From Macrostomum hystrix (taxonomy: Eukaryota; Platyhelminthes; Macrostomidae): DNA of 64,000 nucleotides. The notes under the pieces were generated by a model, which worked only from the letters and a program-made list of their open reading frames with translations, was not told the DNA's origin and ran no database searches. Location: NCBI GenBank assembly GCA_950097015.1, contig CATNEN010000003.1, positions 8,168,501-8,232,500 of the forward strand. Direction: 5' to 3'. The position numbers and the translations under genes are program-made. Shown piece after piece: positions 42,887 through 63,362 of the stretch (position 1 is its first letter; the number at the start of each line of letters is the position of its first letter).

Positions 42887-45800
42887 TCACAGGTAGGTAC
42901 ACTTGTCCGCCGGTATGTGACCAGAATTGCCGACATATCTGACAGCCACCCTGCCGCTGGGCCTAATAGTGACCCAAGTGATCGATGCGTGATCCAGACT
43001 AAATCTGAGCCAAGCCTCTGGCGGTAATTGCAGCGCTCGACAGACAAAGTATCTAATGACATTGGCGTGGCAGACAAGCAACTCGTAACTGTCCGATTGT
43101 TGGTCAGGGGCGGCCCGATGGAAAAATCTTCGAAAGGCCGCTTCGATACGCGGACCGTCCTGGGTGAAGGTCTCGGGTCTGCGGGGCCGAAGCATTATAA
43201 GGGAGCAGATAAGATTAGAAATAAATAGCATCTAGCCTAGTTAGGCCAATTAGATAGGTCAATAAAGGGTCAGGTTGAGAATTATAGTTCAATGGGTCGA
43301 TAAAAGGTCACGTTGAGAATACTGGGTCGATAAAAGGTCAGGCTGAGAATACTGGGTCGATAAAAGGTCAGGTTGAGAATACTGGGTCGATAAAAGGTCA
43401 GGTTGAGAATACTGGGTCGATAAAAGGTCAGGTTGAGAATACTGGGTCGGTAAAAGGTCAGGTTGAGAATCGTGGGTCAATAAAAGGTCAGGTTGAGAAT
43501 CCCGGGTTAATAAAAGGCCAGGTTGAGAATCCTGGGTCATGGGTCTATAAAGGGTCAGGTTGGGTCATTCGATGGGTCAGTCGATCCAGAAGAATGGGTC
43601 ACACTCACGTGGGCTGATAATTGGCAGCTGGCGGCTCAGGCGGCACAGGCGCGCCCTCTTCTAGCAGCCGGCAGGCTTCAACATCCAGACCCTGCGGCAG
43701 ATGACGGAGTATGGCCTCGGCTGTCTCTCGAGCTCTGGTCATGGTTGAGTAGCGGACCGCCCGGAAGCGGACGTTCAACTCACGCAATCGCTGACCAGTT
43801 AGGCTGGCCTGCTCGCGACCGAGTGCTGTTAGGCACTCCTGGGATTTTTAGGAATGTGTGGGATAAGAATTTAGCAGAAAGGGATTTACTGAGACAGGAA
43901 ATTTTTTTACAAAATAAGATAATGATGGAGATTATCTTACTTGCAAGAATTTGAAGTACATCTGATATCAACGAGAGGATTTGGGAAGGGATTGATATCA
44001 ACAAGAGGATTTCAGAAGGAACTGATCCCAACAAGAGGATTTGAGAAGGAACTGATCCCAAAAAGAGGATTTGAGAAGGAACTGATTCCAACAAGAGGAT
44101 TTGGGAAAGAACTGATTCCAACAAGAGGATTTCGGAAGGAACTGATCCCAACAAGAGGATTTGAGAAGGAACTGATCCCAAAAAGAGGATTTGAGAAGGA
44201 ACTGATTCCAACAAGAGGATTTGGGAAAGAACCGATTCCAACAAGAGGATTTGGGAAGGAACTGATCCCAACAAGAGGATTTGGGAAAGAACTGATTCCA
44301 ACAAGAGGATTTGAGAAGGAACTGATCCCAACAAGAGGATTTGAGAAGGAACTGATCCCAACAAGAGGATTTGGGAAGGAACTGATCCCAACAAGAGGAT
44401 TTGAGAAGGAACTGATCCCAACAAGAGGATTTGAGAAGGAACTGATCCCAACAAGAGGATTTGGGAAGGAACTGATCCCAAAAAGAGGATTTGAGAAGGA
44501 ACTGATCCCAACAAGAGGATTTGGGAAGGAACTGATCCCAACAAGAGGATTTGGGAAGGAACTGATCCCAACAAGAGGATTTGGGAAGGAACTGATCCCA
44601 ACAAGAGGATTTGAGAAGGAACTGATCCCAACAAGAGGATTTGGGAAGGAACTGATCCCAAAAAGAGGATTTGAGAAGGAACTGATCCCAACAAGAGGAT
44701 TTGAGAAGGAACTGATCCCAACAAGAGGATTTGGGAAGGAACTGATCCCAAAAAGAGGATTTGAGAAGGAACTGATCCCAACAAGAGGATTTGAGAAGGA
44801 ACTGATCCCAACAAGAGGATTTGGGAAGGAACTGATCCCAACAAGAGGATTTGAGAAGGAACTGATCCCAACAAGAGGATTTGAGAAGGAACTGATCCCA
44901 ACAAGAGGATTTGGGAAGGAACTGATCCCAACAAGAGGATTTGAGAAGGAACTGATCCCAACAAGAGGATTTGAGAAGGAACTGATCCCAACAAGAGGAT
45001 TTGGGAAGGAACTGATCCCAACAAGAGGATTTGGGAAGGAACTGATCCCAAAAAGAGGATATGAGAAGGAACTGATCCCAACAAGAGGATTTAAGAAGGA
45101 ACTGATCCAACAAGAGGATTTCGAATCTCATGACATTTAATGATCCCAACCTGAAAATCCCATGACTGTTACTGATCCCAACCTGAAAATCCAATGACTG
45201 TTACTGATCCCAACCTGAAAATCCCATGACTGTTACTGATCCCAACATGATAATCCCATATCAGTTACTGATCCCAACCTGAAAATCCCATGACTGTTTC
45301 TGATCCCAACCTGAAAATCCAATGACTGTTACTGATCCCAACCTGAAAATCCAATGACTGTTACTGATCCCAACCTGAAAATCCAATGACTGTTACTGAT
45401 CCCAACCTGAAAATCCAATGACTGTTACTGATCCCAACATGATAATCCCATATCAGTTACTGATCCCAACCTGAAAATCCCATGACTGTTTCTGATCCCA
45501 AACTGAAGATCCCATGTCAGTTACTGATCCCAACCTGAAAATCCCATATCAGTTACTGATCCCAACCTGAAAATCCCATGACTGTTTCTGATCCCAACCT
45601 GAAAATCCCATGACTGTTACTGATCCCAACCTGAAAATCCCATGACTGTTTCTGATCCCAACCTGAAAATCCCATGACTGTTTCTGATCCCAACCTGAAA
45701 ATCCCATGACTGTTTCTGATCCCAACCTGAAAATCCCATGACTGTTTCTGATCCCAACCTGAAAATCCAATGACTGTTACTGATCCCAACCTGAAAATCC

Positions 45801-46477
45801 CATGACTGTTACTGATCCCAACCTGAAAATCCAATGACTGTTACTGATCCCAACCTGAAAATCCAATGACTGTTACTGATCCCAACCTGAAAATCCAATG
45901 ACTGTTACTGATCCCAACCTGAAAATCCAATGACTGTTACTGATCCCAACCTGAAAATCCAATGACTGTTACTGATCCCAACCTGAAAATCCCATGACTG
46001 TTACTGATCCCAACATGATAATCCCATATCAGTTACTGATCCCAACCTGAAAATCCCATGACTGTTTCTGATCCCAAACTGAAGATCCCATGTCAGTTAC
46101 TGATCCCAACCTGAAAATCCCATGTCAGTTACTGATCCCAATTCTAGGGATGTATTTGTGATGCAGCCAGTCAGTCTCACCTGTTCATACTGAGCGTGCC
46201 GAACCAGCAACAAATGCCTACTAAACCTCGACTGCTCAGCTGAAGGTCCGAGTAGAAATCCTCGCTGCCTGAGCAGGCTGAAGAAGCCGCCAAAGCCGGC
46301 CCCGATGCCGACATCGTCCCAGTTGCTGTTCCACCTGGCTGGCCAGTCCCACAGCAGGCCGAGGCCGCCTCCGATGCGCGAGTTGCCGTCCTCTAGCCGG
46401 CGCTGGCAGTAGCGATACACGCCAAAGGCGGCCGCGGTGCCAAACACAGCGGCGCATTTGCGCAGAACGCTGGCCAT
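42887..46477 (-). CDS. PGAM5: Mitochondrial Ser/Thr phosphatase PGAM5
   Basis: Member of the histidine phosphatase (phosphoglycerate mutase) family that works as a protein phosphatase at mitochondrial membranes and in mitochondrial quality control. Exons on the - strand: 46477-46181, 43838-43609, 43178-42887; 272 residues (human long form 289). The N-terminus [12 protein letters not shown] followed by [10 protein letters not shown] fits the membrane anchor. WNSNWD at 49-54 corresponds to the WDPNWD multimer motif. The catalytic motif LVRHAQY has Arg93 and the phospho-accepting His94. [11 protein letters not shown] is at 130-140, and CHANVIRY with the second His213 at 212-219. Introns are GT-AG and both are filled with minisatellites. 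The gene lies head-to-tail downstream of the deubiquitinase. No damaging change is seen. Confidence 0.95.
43262..43575. repeat. 30-bp minisatellite in PGAM5 intron 2
   Basis: About 10 copies of a 30-bp unit with core GGGTCGATAAAAGGTCAGGT. The array nearly fills the 430-bp intron; diverged GGGTCA phrases extend to within about 10 bp of the donor of exon 2. In transcript sense each unit has CTTTTATCGACCCAG. Confidence 0.95.
43960..45115. repeat. 30-bp minisatellite in PGAM5 intron 1
   Basis: About 38 copies of a 30-bp unit containing AACTGATCCCAACAAGAGGA and TTTGGGAAGG or TTTGAGAAGG. Since 30 is a multiple of 3 and no stops occur, long frames run along both strands (10-residue repeats such as [10 protein letters not shown] on + and [10 protein letters not shown] on -), up to 434 codons. 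The GAG/GGG variants alternate in short patterns. It lies in the 2.3-kb intron between PGAM5 exons 1 and 2. Confidence 0.97.
45120..46140. repeat. 32-bp minisatellite in PGAM5 intron 1
   Basis: About 32 copies of a unit with core GATCCCAACCTGAAAATCCC and ATGACTGTTACT. It joins the 30-bp array directly and shares with it the string ACTGATCCCAAC. A block of about 115 bp containing AACATGATAATCCCATATCA and AAACTGAAGATCCCATGTCA occurs at 45425-45540 and 46008-46125, which shows higher-order duplication. It ends about 40 bp from the donor of exon 1. In transcript sense the unit has GGATTTTCAGGTTGGG. Confidence 0.96.
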
Positions 46478-46679
46478 GCGCGTGCGTGAACTTTTAATTA
46501 TTGCAAAAAGTACTTTAGAGCTTTGTTATACAATGTCCTTTCTTTGAAGCTGAATTTTTATGTGACTTGTTGACAAGGCGATCGACACGTCTGCGGAGAA
46601 AAGATACACTTTTTTGATGAATTAACAGAGAAATAATAATTTGTGAGGCTTTTACGATTTCTAATTTGTAAACAAAAAC
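46478..46679. promoter_or_regulatory. PGAM5 5' flank
   Basis: Sequence directly upstream of the PGAM5 start codon. The 5' untranslated region and promoter should be here, between the start codon and the 33-bp array, but no core promoter motif could be assigned. Confidence 0.3.
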
Positions 46680-46915
46680 TTTCCTCATAAGAATCTTAGA
46701 AAACCCGAAATTTAAGAAAACGGGAATCTTGGAAAACCCGAAATTTAAGAAAACGGGAATCTTGGAAAACCCGACAGTTAAGAAAACGAGAATCTTGGAA
46801 AACCCGAAATTTAGGAAAACGAGAATCTTGGAAAAAACCCGGAAATTTAATAAAACGAGAATCTTGGAAAACCCGAAATTTCAGAAAATATGAATCTTGA
46901 CAAACACGTAATTTT
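46680..46915. repeat. 33-bp minisatellite upstream of PGAM5
   Basis: Six to seven copies of a 33-bp unit with AATCTTGGAAAACCCGAAAT and TTAAGAAAACG, more diverged towards 46915. Confidence 0.93.
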
Positions 46916-46919
46916 AGAA

Positions 46920-47615
46920 AATTGTCAGAAAGTAAACTTGAATTTCTTAATATCCCTTCAACTCGGCATTTCTGCTAGTCTAAAAATGAAATAAGTAAAT
47001 AAAGAACATTCGAATGGAGAAGCATTCATTGCATAAAAAATCAATTCAAATATTAGTTTTTATTTGCACATGGAAACACTCAGCTAAAATAGACCCTTTG
47101 TTGCAACAACTCAATTACTGTGTATTGCGAGCTAGTTTTTTTATATTTCCTAGATCTATTTAGGATAGGATTCCTAGAATAACAATGCTTAGAGTCTTAC
47201 ATTTTGGTAGTCAGTAAAATTATCACTTATATATTGAAAAGCTGTAAAAAATTCTATAAATAAACTCACATAAGTTAACCAACAGCTTTTATATTTATTT
47301 ATGAAACCAATAATCAAAAACTGTTTAGCATACGTTGGATTTCTTGTCTAAGCTTGAGTGGCCAAAGTCAATGATAGAAAAAAGGAAAGTGTGTTGGCTT
47401 AGTCAGCTAATAATCAGCTAATTAAGAAAGATTGGGCGTTTTTGGTGACAAAAAAGTTCAGCAAAAACAAATAGGATGCTGCAATACCAGCAAGCAACTG
47501 TGGACTTGACTTGCTTATACAAGCAGAACAGGTGTGTGAACATAAGTCGATCACGGTATTGTACCTTTTTTAATCCGAGTATAAGATCAAATCACAAAAC
47601 TGGCATAGTAAAATT
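46920..47615. other. AT-rich DNA between PGAM5 and the deubiquitinase
   Basis: No gene was recognised. A TTTATTTATG run near 47292 reads CATAAATAAA on the - strand and could be the polyadenylation signal of the deubiquitinase, which would place the following 25-bp array inside its 3' untranslated region. Confidence 0.4.
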
Positions 47616-47619
47616 CCCT

Positions 47620-49290
47620 TAGTCACTCCTAGTCCTAGTCCTAATTGCAGTCCCCAGTCCTGGTCCCAGTTGCAGTCCCCCATTCCTAGTCCCAATTGCA
47701 GTCCCCAGTCCTAGTCCCAATTGCAGTCCTCAGTCCTAGTCCCAATTGCAGTCCTCAGTCCTAGTCCCAATTGGAGACCACCAGTCCTAGTCCCAATTGC
47801 AGTCCCAGTCCTAGTCCCAATTGCAGTCCCCAGTCCTAGTCCCAATTGCAGTCCCCAGTCCTAGTCCCAATTGCAGTCCCCAGTCCTAGTCCCAATTGCA
47901 GTCCCCAGTCCTAGTCCCAATTGCAGTCCCCAGTCCTAGTCCCAATTGCAGTCCCCAGTCCTAGTCCCAATTGCAGTCCCCAGTCCTAGTCCCAATTGCA
48001 GTCCCCAGTCCTAGTCCCAATTGCAGTCCCCAGTCCTAGTCCCAATTGGAGTCCCCAGTCCTAGTCCCAATTGGAGTCCACCAGTACTAGTCCCAATTGC
48101 AGTCCCAGTCCTAGTCCCAATTGCAGTCCCCAGTCCTTGTCCCAATTGGAGTCCCCAGTCCTAGTCCCAATTGGAGTCCCCCAGTCCTAGTCCCAGTTGC
48201 AGTCCGCAGTCCTAGTCCCAATTGCAGTCCCCAGTCCTAGTCCCAATTGGAGTCCCCCAGTACCAGTCCCAATTGCAGTCCCCAGTACTAGTCCCAATTG
48301 CAGTCCACCAGTACTAGTCCCAATTGGAGTCCACCAGTCCTAGTCCCAATTGCAGTCCACCAGTACTAGTCCCAATTGGAGTCCACCAGTCCTAGTCCCA
48401 ATTGCAGTCCCCAGTCCTAGTCCCAGTTGCAGTCCGCAGTCCTAGTCCCAATTGCAGTCCCCAGTCCTAGTCCCAATTGGAGTCCCCCAGTACCAGTCCC
48501 AATTGCAGTCCCCAGTCCTAGTCCCAATTGCAGTCCACCAGTACTAGTCCCAATTGCAGTCCACCAGTACTAGTCCCAATTGGAGTCCACCAGTCCTAGT
48601 CCCAATTGCAGTCCACCAGTACTAGTCCCAGTTGCAGTCCGCAGTCCTAGTCCCAATTGCAGTCCCCAGTCCTAGTCCCAATTGGAGTCCCCCAGTACCA
48701 GTCCCAATTGCAGTCCCCAGTACTAGTCCCAATTGCAGTCCACCAGTACTAGTCCCAATTGGAGTCCACCAGTCCTAGTCCCAATTGCAGTCCACCAGTA
48801 CTAGTCCCAATTGGAGTCCACCAGTCCTAGTCCCAATTGCAGTCCACCAGTACTAGTCCCAATTGGAGTCCACCAGTCCTAGTCCCAATTGCAGTCCCCA
48901 GTCCTAGTCCCAGTTGCAGTCCGCAGTCCTAGTCCCAATTGCAGTCCCCAGTCCTAGTCCCAATTGGAGTCCCCCAGTACCAGTCCCAATTGCAGTCCCC
49001 AGTCCTAGTCCCAATTGCAGTCCACCAGTACTAGTCCCAATTGCAGTCCCCAGTCCTAGTCCCAGTTGCAGTCCCCAGTCCTAGTCCCAGTTGCAGTCCC
49101 CAGTCCTAGTCCCAGTTGCAGTCCACCAGTACTAGTCCCAATTGCAGTCCCCAGTCCTAGTCCCAGTTGCAGTCCCCAGTCCTAGTCCCAGTTGCAGTCC
49201 CCAGTCCTAGTCCCAGTTGCAGTCCCCAGTCCTAGTCCCAGTTGCAGTCCCCAGTACTAGTCCCACTCTCCAAGTCCTAGTCCCAGTCCA
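47620..49290. repeat. 25-bp minisatellite 3' of the deubiquitinase
   Basis: About 66 copies of a 25-bp unit containing AGTCCTAGTCCCAATTGCAG, with variants CCAGTACTAG, AGTTGCAG and AATTGGAG. A composite block with AGTTGCAGTCCGCAG, AATTGGAGTCCCCCAG and TACCAGTCCC in fixed order recurs near 48190, 48420, 48620 and 48905, a higher-order repeat. It ends only about 40 bp before the deubiquitinase stop codon. Confidence 0.97.
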
Positions 49291-49328
49291 AAAACTGATA
49301 GTCCATGAGGTTCACAGAATCAAACAGC

Positions 49329-57263
<7,935 letters not shown>

Positions 57264-60200
57264 ACTTCTATCAACTTTGCCCAGTGTCCAATTAATGTGT
57301 TTAACAAGTAGCTAATAAAATTCTGAAATTGTAATAGCAATGTAATAGCGATTAAGCTAAAGACCTGATTTTAAAAAATGGTAGTTAAAACTTAAAGTTT
57401 GATAAAATTAGTTAGCTATTATTTTATTTAAAGTACTACAAAAATCTATTGGCATATAATAAATCAGTAGAATAAATTAATACAAAAATAAAATAAATGC
57501 TAACTAAAATACTAAATCAGACTAACTTATGAAACTTCAGGCTAGACTTAACTAATAGGTTAGATTTGCTATGTAAGTAATGCAAAAACTAAAAGGAAAG
57601 TATGCCTCCTATTTTCAGGTAGCAGGTAGATGTGTAAAGTTACTCAATAGTAAATAAAGCGCTTTGTTAGGTATGGATCAAATTTTTATTTTTATTTTCT
57701 GAATTTATTGCCTAATTGTAATAAAAAAGGAATATTAAATTTTTAAATACTTAACAAAAAGTTCTAGATTTTGAAAATCTGTTACAAGTCAAAACTAGTT
57801 ACAATTTTCAAGCTAAAAAAACTATTTACTTGTAGTTTCTAATAAACTCATTTTTCTTTGATTTATTTACTAGTTTTATTGGCTCATCAAAATATGCTGG
57901 TAATTGTGCCAATTATCCTACAGTACACTATTATCCCCATCTGTTGCCTAACATCCAAGAAACTTTCTTGCACCTTACCTTGAGAAATACTGATACCTTT
58001 ACCTTGTACCTTGAGAAATACCGAATAGTTTGTGAAAGAAAATGGTGCTCCTCAAGCGAAGGCCAATCCCACAGAGCAAGGCATTAAGAGGAGGCAGCCA
58101 GAGCACAAGAAGCCACTCAAATTGCTGGATTGTTAGACAGTGAGCTAAGCACCAAAAAAGGATTAAATGGTCTGTCCTTGACAGGAAGAATTTTGACCCG
58201 CATGAGGAAAGTGACCCACTGGAGAATAATACCAAAGAAAGCTTGAAGGACTTTGCAGCTTAAGTTGCCTATAATCTCAGGCACCTGCCAGCAGGGGCAC
58301 AGCTGTCTAACAAATGCAAGAGTCAAGCCCAAGGCTTGCACCAGACAATCAGCCTTGAGAAAGGGCTAGCCCTCAGGGCATTCAATTGGACAGGCCACCT
58401 GCCAGATCACCGCAAGGCTAGACCTCTAGGCTACCAAGACCAACAGCCAAGGTCCATAGGCCGACAGTGTTACAACAGCAACTACCACCACCGCTGCCTA
58501 GACCACCACAGCAGGAGAAGTCAGTGCAGCAGCCAAAGCTGCAGTTGGCAATGTACCAACTAGGGCCCCACCAACCACTGGTGCCTTGGCTGCAATTATC
58601 CTTGACACAAGAGGACAACGCCTCCACAGCCTATAGCCAAATACCCTAAAGTTGTCAAGTAAGTGGTCAAGGCTCAGCATAAGTTGACATAATATCTGCT
58701 CAAGATCGTTTTTCTTCGCCACAACTAGCCACTGCCGCAGCAGGCCCATGTCTGGCCTTCAATGCACAGAGCAATTGACACGGCCAGGGCCATCACACCT
58801 ATGGAGACAGTTACTACCAGACTACAAGGAGAATTGAACTCAGGCAAGAGACAAAACTTCAAAACACTACTAAATATAGCCTTTTGCTGAATTTTAATTC
58901 AGTTACGCTGCGTTCACAATGAAGAACAGCTGCCTCAATTTGAATTTGAAGGACTGATGAACAATTTATACAAATAGGGCCTGTTGTTATATTTGATAGT
59001 TATATTTTCTGTGTTCATATTTTTCTAATGTCTATTTTTCTGCTTGTGTTTTGTGAATTTGCCTTGTGTGTTTTCTGTCTGGTGTGGCTTTGCTTATTCT
59101 CACAAATACTTATTTTGTCTGTGTTCTTTGTGCTACATTTTTTATTTTTTGTATCTTGCTGCATCTGCTTACATTTTTGACAATCAACTCTTGCTGCATA
59201 TGCTTATTTTACTTTGTGCTAATAATCCCTCAATTAAATATTTGGTATTATTAATATTAGTAAGATATACTTATGTTCAGTTGCCTAAATATATGGTAAA
59301 ACAGACTAACAAAGCACAGTTTACTTTTTGGTACTGTGTAGGCAAGTGACATTCATGAGCAAAGCAGACAATTTGGCCAACTAGGCCTTAACTGAAATGA
59401 GAAGAAATTAAACACCTTGCTGTCATACTAGTGTGCTAATGGAAAATCTGTAATTTTTTTATGCTCTTTGACTAGGCCTAATTAGAATGGATTTGTGCAT
59501 ACTTTTCAATTTGCATGCAATGATGCCCTGTCATGTATAAGAGAGAGACCACTTGCTAAATCATGATTATGAAGGGTTAGCTAAAGTATAAGCCAACAAT
59601 TCATAGGGCCTAGCCTAATTTGCAATCAGCACTTGATTTGATTGCTGCTAGGCTACAAGATTCCCTAGGATTGGCTTTTATATATTCAAAAAATCAATAG
59701 CCCTAGCCCTAGGCATATGAACATTTTTTCTATGACTATAAAAGTCATACAGGTTAATTTTTTCAGATTGTCTTTATGTAGTCCTATAGTAGACAAATTT
59801 TTACAAATTTGTTTTAAAGACAAGTTAACAGCAGACAAGATAGCAGCAGACACAAAGACCTGAAACCAGCAAATTTTAACTGGCTCACTGTCACAACAGA
59901 CATTTTCATGGTGTAGGCCCCCTAACTGGCACAAAAAGTATGATGTGATTCCAAAAGCATAGGCCTAATAGGCTTGAGCTAGGCACTAGCTAGCAAACTG
60001 CCTACTGCTAGCCAACATGGCTAGTAGCTACTAGCTAGTAGCAATCCTATCTGAAAGTCAGTGATATAGACCAAAAGCTAGTAAGTTTGAAAATGTGCGA
60101 CTTTTCCTATTTTTGTTTAAATTATGTATATTTGTTTTAATGCAAAAATAGTTGTTTTAATACACTGTAAATATTTGTTTAAAACGATACAAAAATTAGT

Positions 60201-62250
60201 ATAAATATAGGAGCGAAAGTGAGAGAAAAATTAACATTGTTCAATGCAGTTTGAATCAAAGTTCGTATATATAATAGGCTATATCTATGCTCTTATAATA
60301 GACTATATCTTACTGTATCTATGCTATATCAATGCTTTCATAATAGAATATACTGTTTTAGGTTTATGAATAAATCCTTCGTTTGATACCCTATTCATGC
60401 TCATTCTTAGAAAGTTATAAAACACGTATAATTTTTGCTTCGTTTTAATACACCAAAGAAATTCTTTGTTTTACTATGCCTACCCACCTCTTTTTATACT
60501 ATAAATACTTGAGTGCTTTTACCAACCTACAATCAACAGTCCGCAAGTCGGGAGTTCACAAATAAATGTTTTATAAACCAATAAGTTCTTTCACTCAATC
60601 TCACTCGTGTTCTATGTTCCTAGTATTTGTTGGAAAGTGAAACCTGATTGGTTATTGGTGATTCAGAGTCGAGCAATAGAGTTAGTAACTAATAGATATG
60701 TTGTGTTTGTCTAGTACCCTCCAATCCATTGGAGCCTTTAAAGACTGGGTGTGACCAATAAGTATTAAAAAGAGTAATTCTATACAGTTAGAAGTAAAAG
60801 TGTCTTACCGCTCGGGCACTTATGATTTGCTACCACAGTAATTGAATTTATATTAAAGTGTTATACTTCCCTATAAATTGGGCAATTTTTAAAACATAAT
60901 GAAAGTTGACATTTAAATAAGCATTTTTGCAGTGGATAAATATAAGTAATTTACAAAGAATAAAAATAAAGAGAAGGGCCCTACGACAACTAGTGACAGC
61001 TGTGAGATTTTAGTAAATAGCCCTACAACATATACAATACTCAGAATCATGTTCGTTCATTCTTTATAAAACATACGGAGACGAATACTAAGAAAGACTC
61101 AAGAGATAGAAGTAGGAAGTATTGCTGTATACTTGAGATCATTGGTAACGCTCTTCGGAAAGCCTATACTCAGAAATACATACATGCGATAAATTAATCG
61201 GCCAGAATAACTAAATATGCTACCTTAGACTAACTAAAGACGATATTCAAGGATAACTAAATACGCTACCAAGAAATTCTTTTGGATATATAGAATACAT
61301 TCTCAGAAATTAATTCTAAGAAACATTAACAGTAAAGAATACAACAACATTGTAAGAGTAAAAATTAGAATAATAATTAGCGCCAGAACAACTTTGGTGG
61401 TATTCAGTAGAATATTAAAATATTATAAAATAACCCTAGGACATCAGTATAGCCTAACTATAGTAGGCCTAGCCAGCATAGATGAATGGTGGACCTGTCC
61501 TAGGCCTACTCTAAAATTCATAAAGTAGGGGCCTAGGAAGCTACACTTGGCCTTGGGACCTATGCCTATGCTGCATGGCTATAGCTAATATAGTATGTGG
61601 TGTAGGCCTAGGCCTATATAATTCAAGTAATGCAGACTAATAGTAATAAATATGGCTATAAAAGCTAATAGTTTTATAGACTAAAGCTAGATAGACAATG
61701 ATATGCATTTTCACAAAGTTATGTTCATTCACTTTTTTTCTAAACTTTCATCAGGTTTTACAGTCAAGAATGAAAGAACTATCATTCCTTATTAGATCAA
61801 GTCAAGCAAATTTCGAAACAAATGTATCGAACAAAGGTAATACAAAGACCGACTTCTTCCAGTGGTAGTCGATGCGATATTAACATAGCATCACGAAGAA
61901 GTAAGTTCGTAAGTAATTAAGCCAAAATTAACAACACTAAAGCCTAAATAAACGTAGCATTTTAAATAAAAATTTCTATTGCTAGGTATCGCATAGTCTT
62001 ACTTCACGTGATATTTACAAAAAAACAAAACATATTTGTTAATATTTTAAACCACGAAAGCTAAACCACCGCGCAATTTTAAACAAAACGATAAATTGAT
62101 AAAATTTGCCCTCATCAGTTGGGCATCAATCAGTTGCGTTTTTGGGCATACGGGAGATATTGGAATCAAGAACCAATAGGAGTAGTCTAAGTGACGTCTG
62201 GTCCTTGTGGTTTTTGACTGGTTGACTGGTATATGCACCCATAATAGTAA
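57264..62250. other. Long AT-rich region upstream of the deubiquitinase
   Basis: No conserved gene was recognised in about 5 kb. The deubiquitinase promoter is expected near 57300. ACCTTGAGAAATAC is present twice near 57978 and 58008. The part 58020-58850 is more GC-rich than its surroundings and has gapped open frames on both strands with CAG- and CCACC-rich stretches; it may be a decayed transposon or gene but shows no domain I can name. The rest is AT-rich with TA-rich patches. Confidence 0.45.
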
Positions 62251-62252
62251 TT

Positions 62253-63362
62253 GAGATGTCGTCCCTTCTTGTCGACCATAATGCGAAAATAACGCATTTT
62301 TAATCCAGATTATAATGGAATTATATGCCATTAAATGGGATTATAATTTAACATTATAATGCGTAAATAATGCATGAAAATGGGAAAAATGGGATTATAA
62401 TTTGGCGTATAATGCAGAAAAATGCCTTTCCTGTCCGTACAGTGACGTGCCACTGAGAAATAAACAAGACATTTATGGCAACCTCGCAGTTCAGAATTCT
62501 GTCCAGTAGTTGCTGATTACATTTTTTTAAAAAACAAATTAATTTTATCTAGGAAAAGAAAATTTTGCATATTTAGATTATTACAGATGATTGCATATTC
62601 ATTGAAATATTGAACATACATAAGTATAGCAATTCGCAGATAAGCATTATAGATGAGCATTAGAATTACAATTAGAATAGGGTGTATTGGGATAATTAGC
62701 ATAGAAAAACTTAATTGGTTCTATCATTTCGGTACTAATTCACTGAATTCATGTTTCCAAGGTATTAACTAATTCTAATTTCAATTATGCATAGAATGCA
62801 TTCTTTCGCAGCCCACCATTGACTCGGTCTTTGTGATCATATTAAAATTAGTAAACGAAAAAGGGTAGAGCACCTCATCCCTGCCCTCTGAACAGTAGAA
62901 CATCTGAACACTATCTAGTCATGTTCGGACTCTTCCAGCAGTGGGAAAACACAAAAGCAACCACGAGGCAAGTTGGAAAAAGACGCTTCCATTTTTATGC
63001 AGCGACAAGCAACATCAGACAGATGGAGGAAAACATCCTCATCGAAATTAATCGAAGAGAAAATTATAATGTTTTGAAGTGGGATATTCGATCGCAAAAA
63101 AGCAAACAATTTTTCTGACGCATGAGATAGTTGGTTCAATGAAACTTCATCGAATAAGCAATCGATCAAGCGGCACTGTTGGACAAGGCAATGGGCAACT
63201 ATTTTATCGTCAACAAAGTCACGAATAACAAAAAAATTCAAAATAATGCACTATAAATGCATTGTCTTATAACTATTTTATAGGTATAACTAATTTAGTT
63301 AGTTATTAACTATTTTAAAATGCTTTATTTTCGCATTATGGGCCACAAGGGGTGATGTAAGT
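62253..63362. mobile_element. Candidate 1.1-kb element with terminal inverted repeats
   Basis: The left end (62254-62302) and the right end (63320-63360, reverse complement) share CCATAATGCGAAAATAA exactly, with further matches on both sides (TCCCTT-TTGT outside, GCATTTT inside), giving imperfect arms of about 40 bp. Inside, 62300-62420 has further short inverted TTATAATG-type strings. A 108-codon frame on the - strand (62915-63241) lies inside, and I do not recognise it. The target duplication could not be fixed. A non-autonomous DNA transposon fits best. Confidence 0.5.

Noticed and set aside
43780-45194. Frames of 398-434 codons on both strands
   Set aside because: They arise from the 30-bp satellite in PGAM5 intron 1. 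One also includes the real PGAM5 exon 2 in a wrong frame.
58020-58850. A possible gene with CAG-rich and CCACC-rich segments
   Set aside because: Frames are short and broken on both strands, and no domain or splice pattern could be built.
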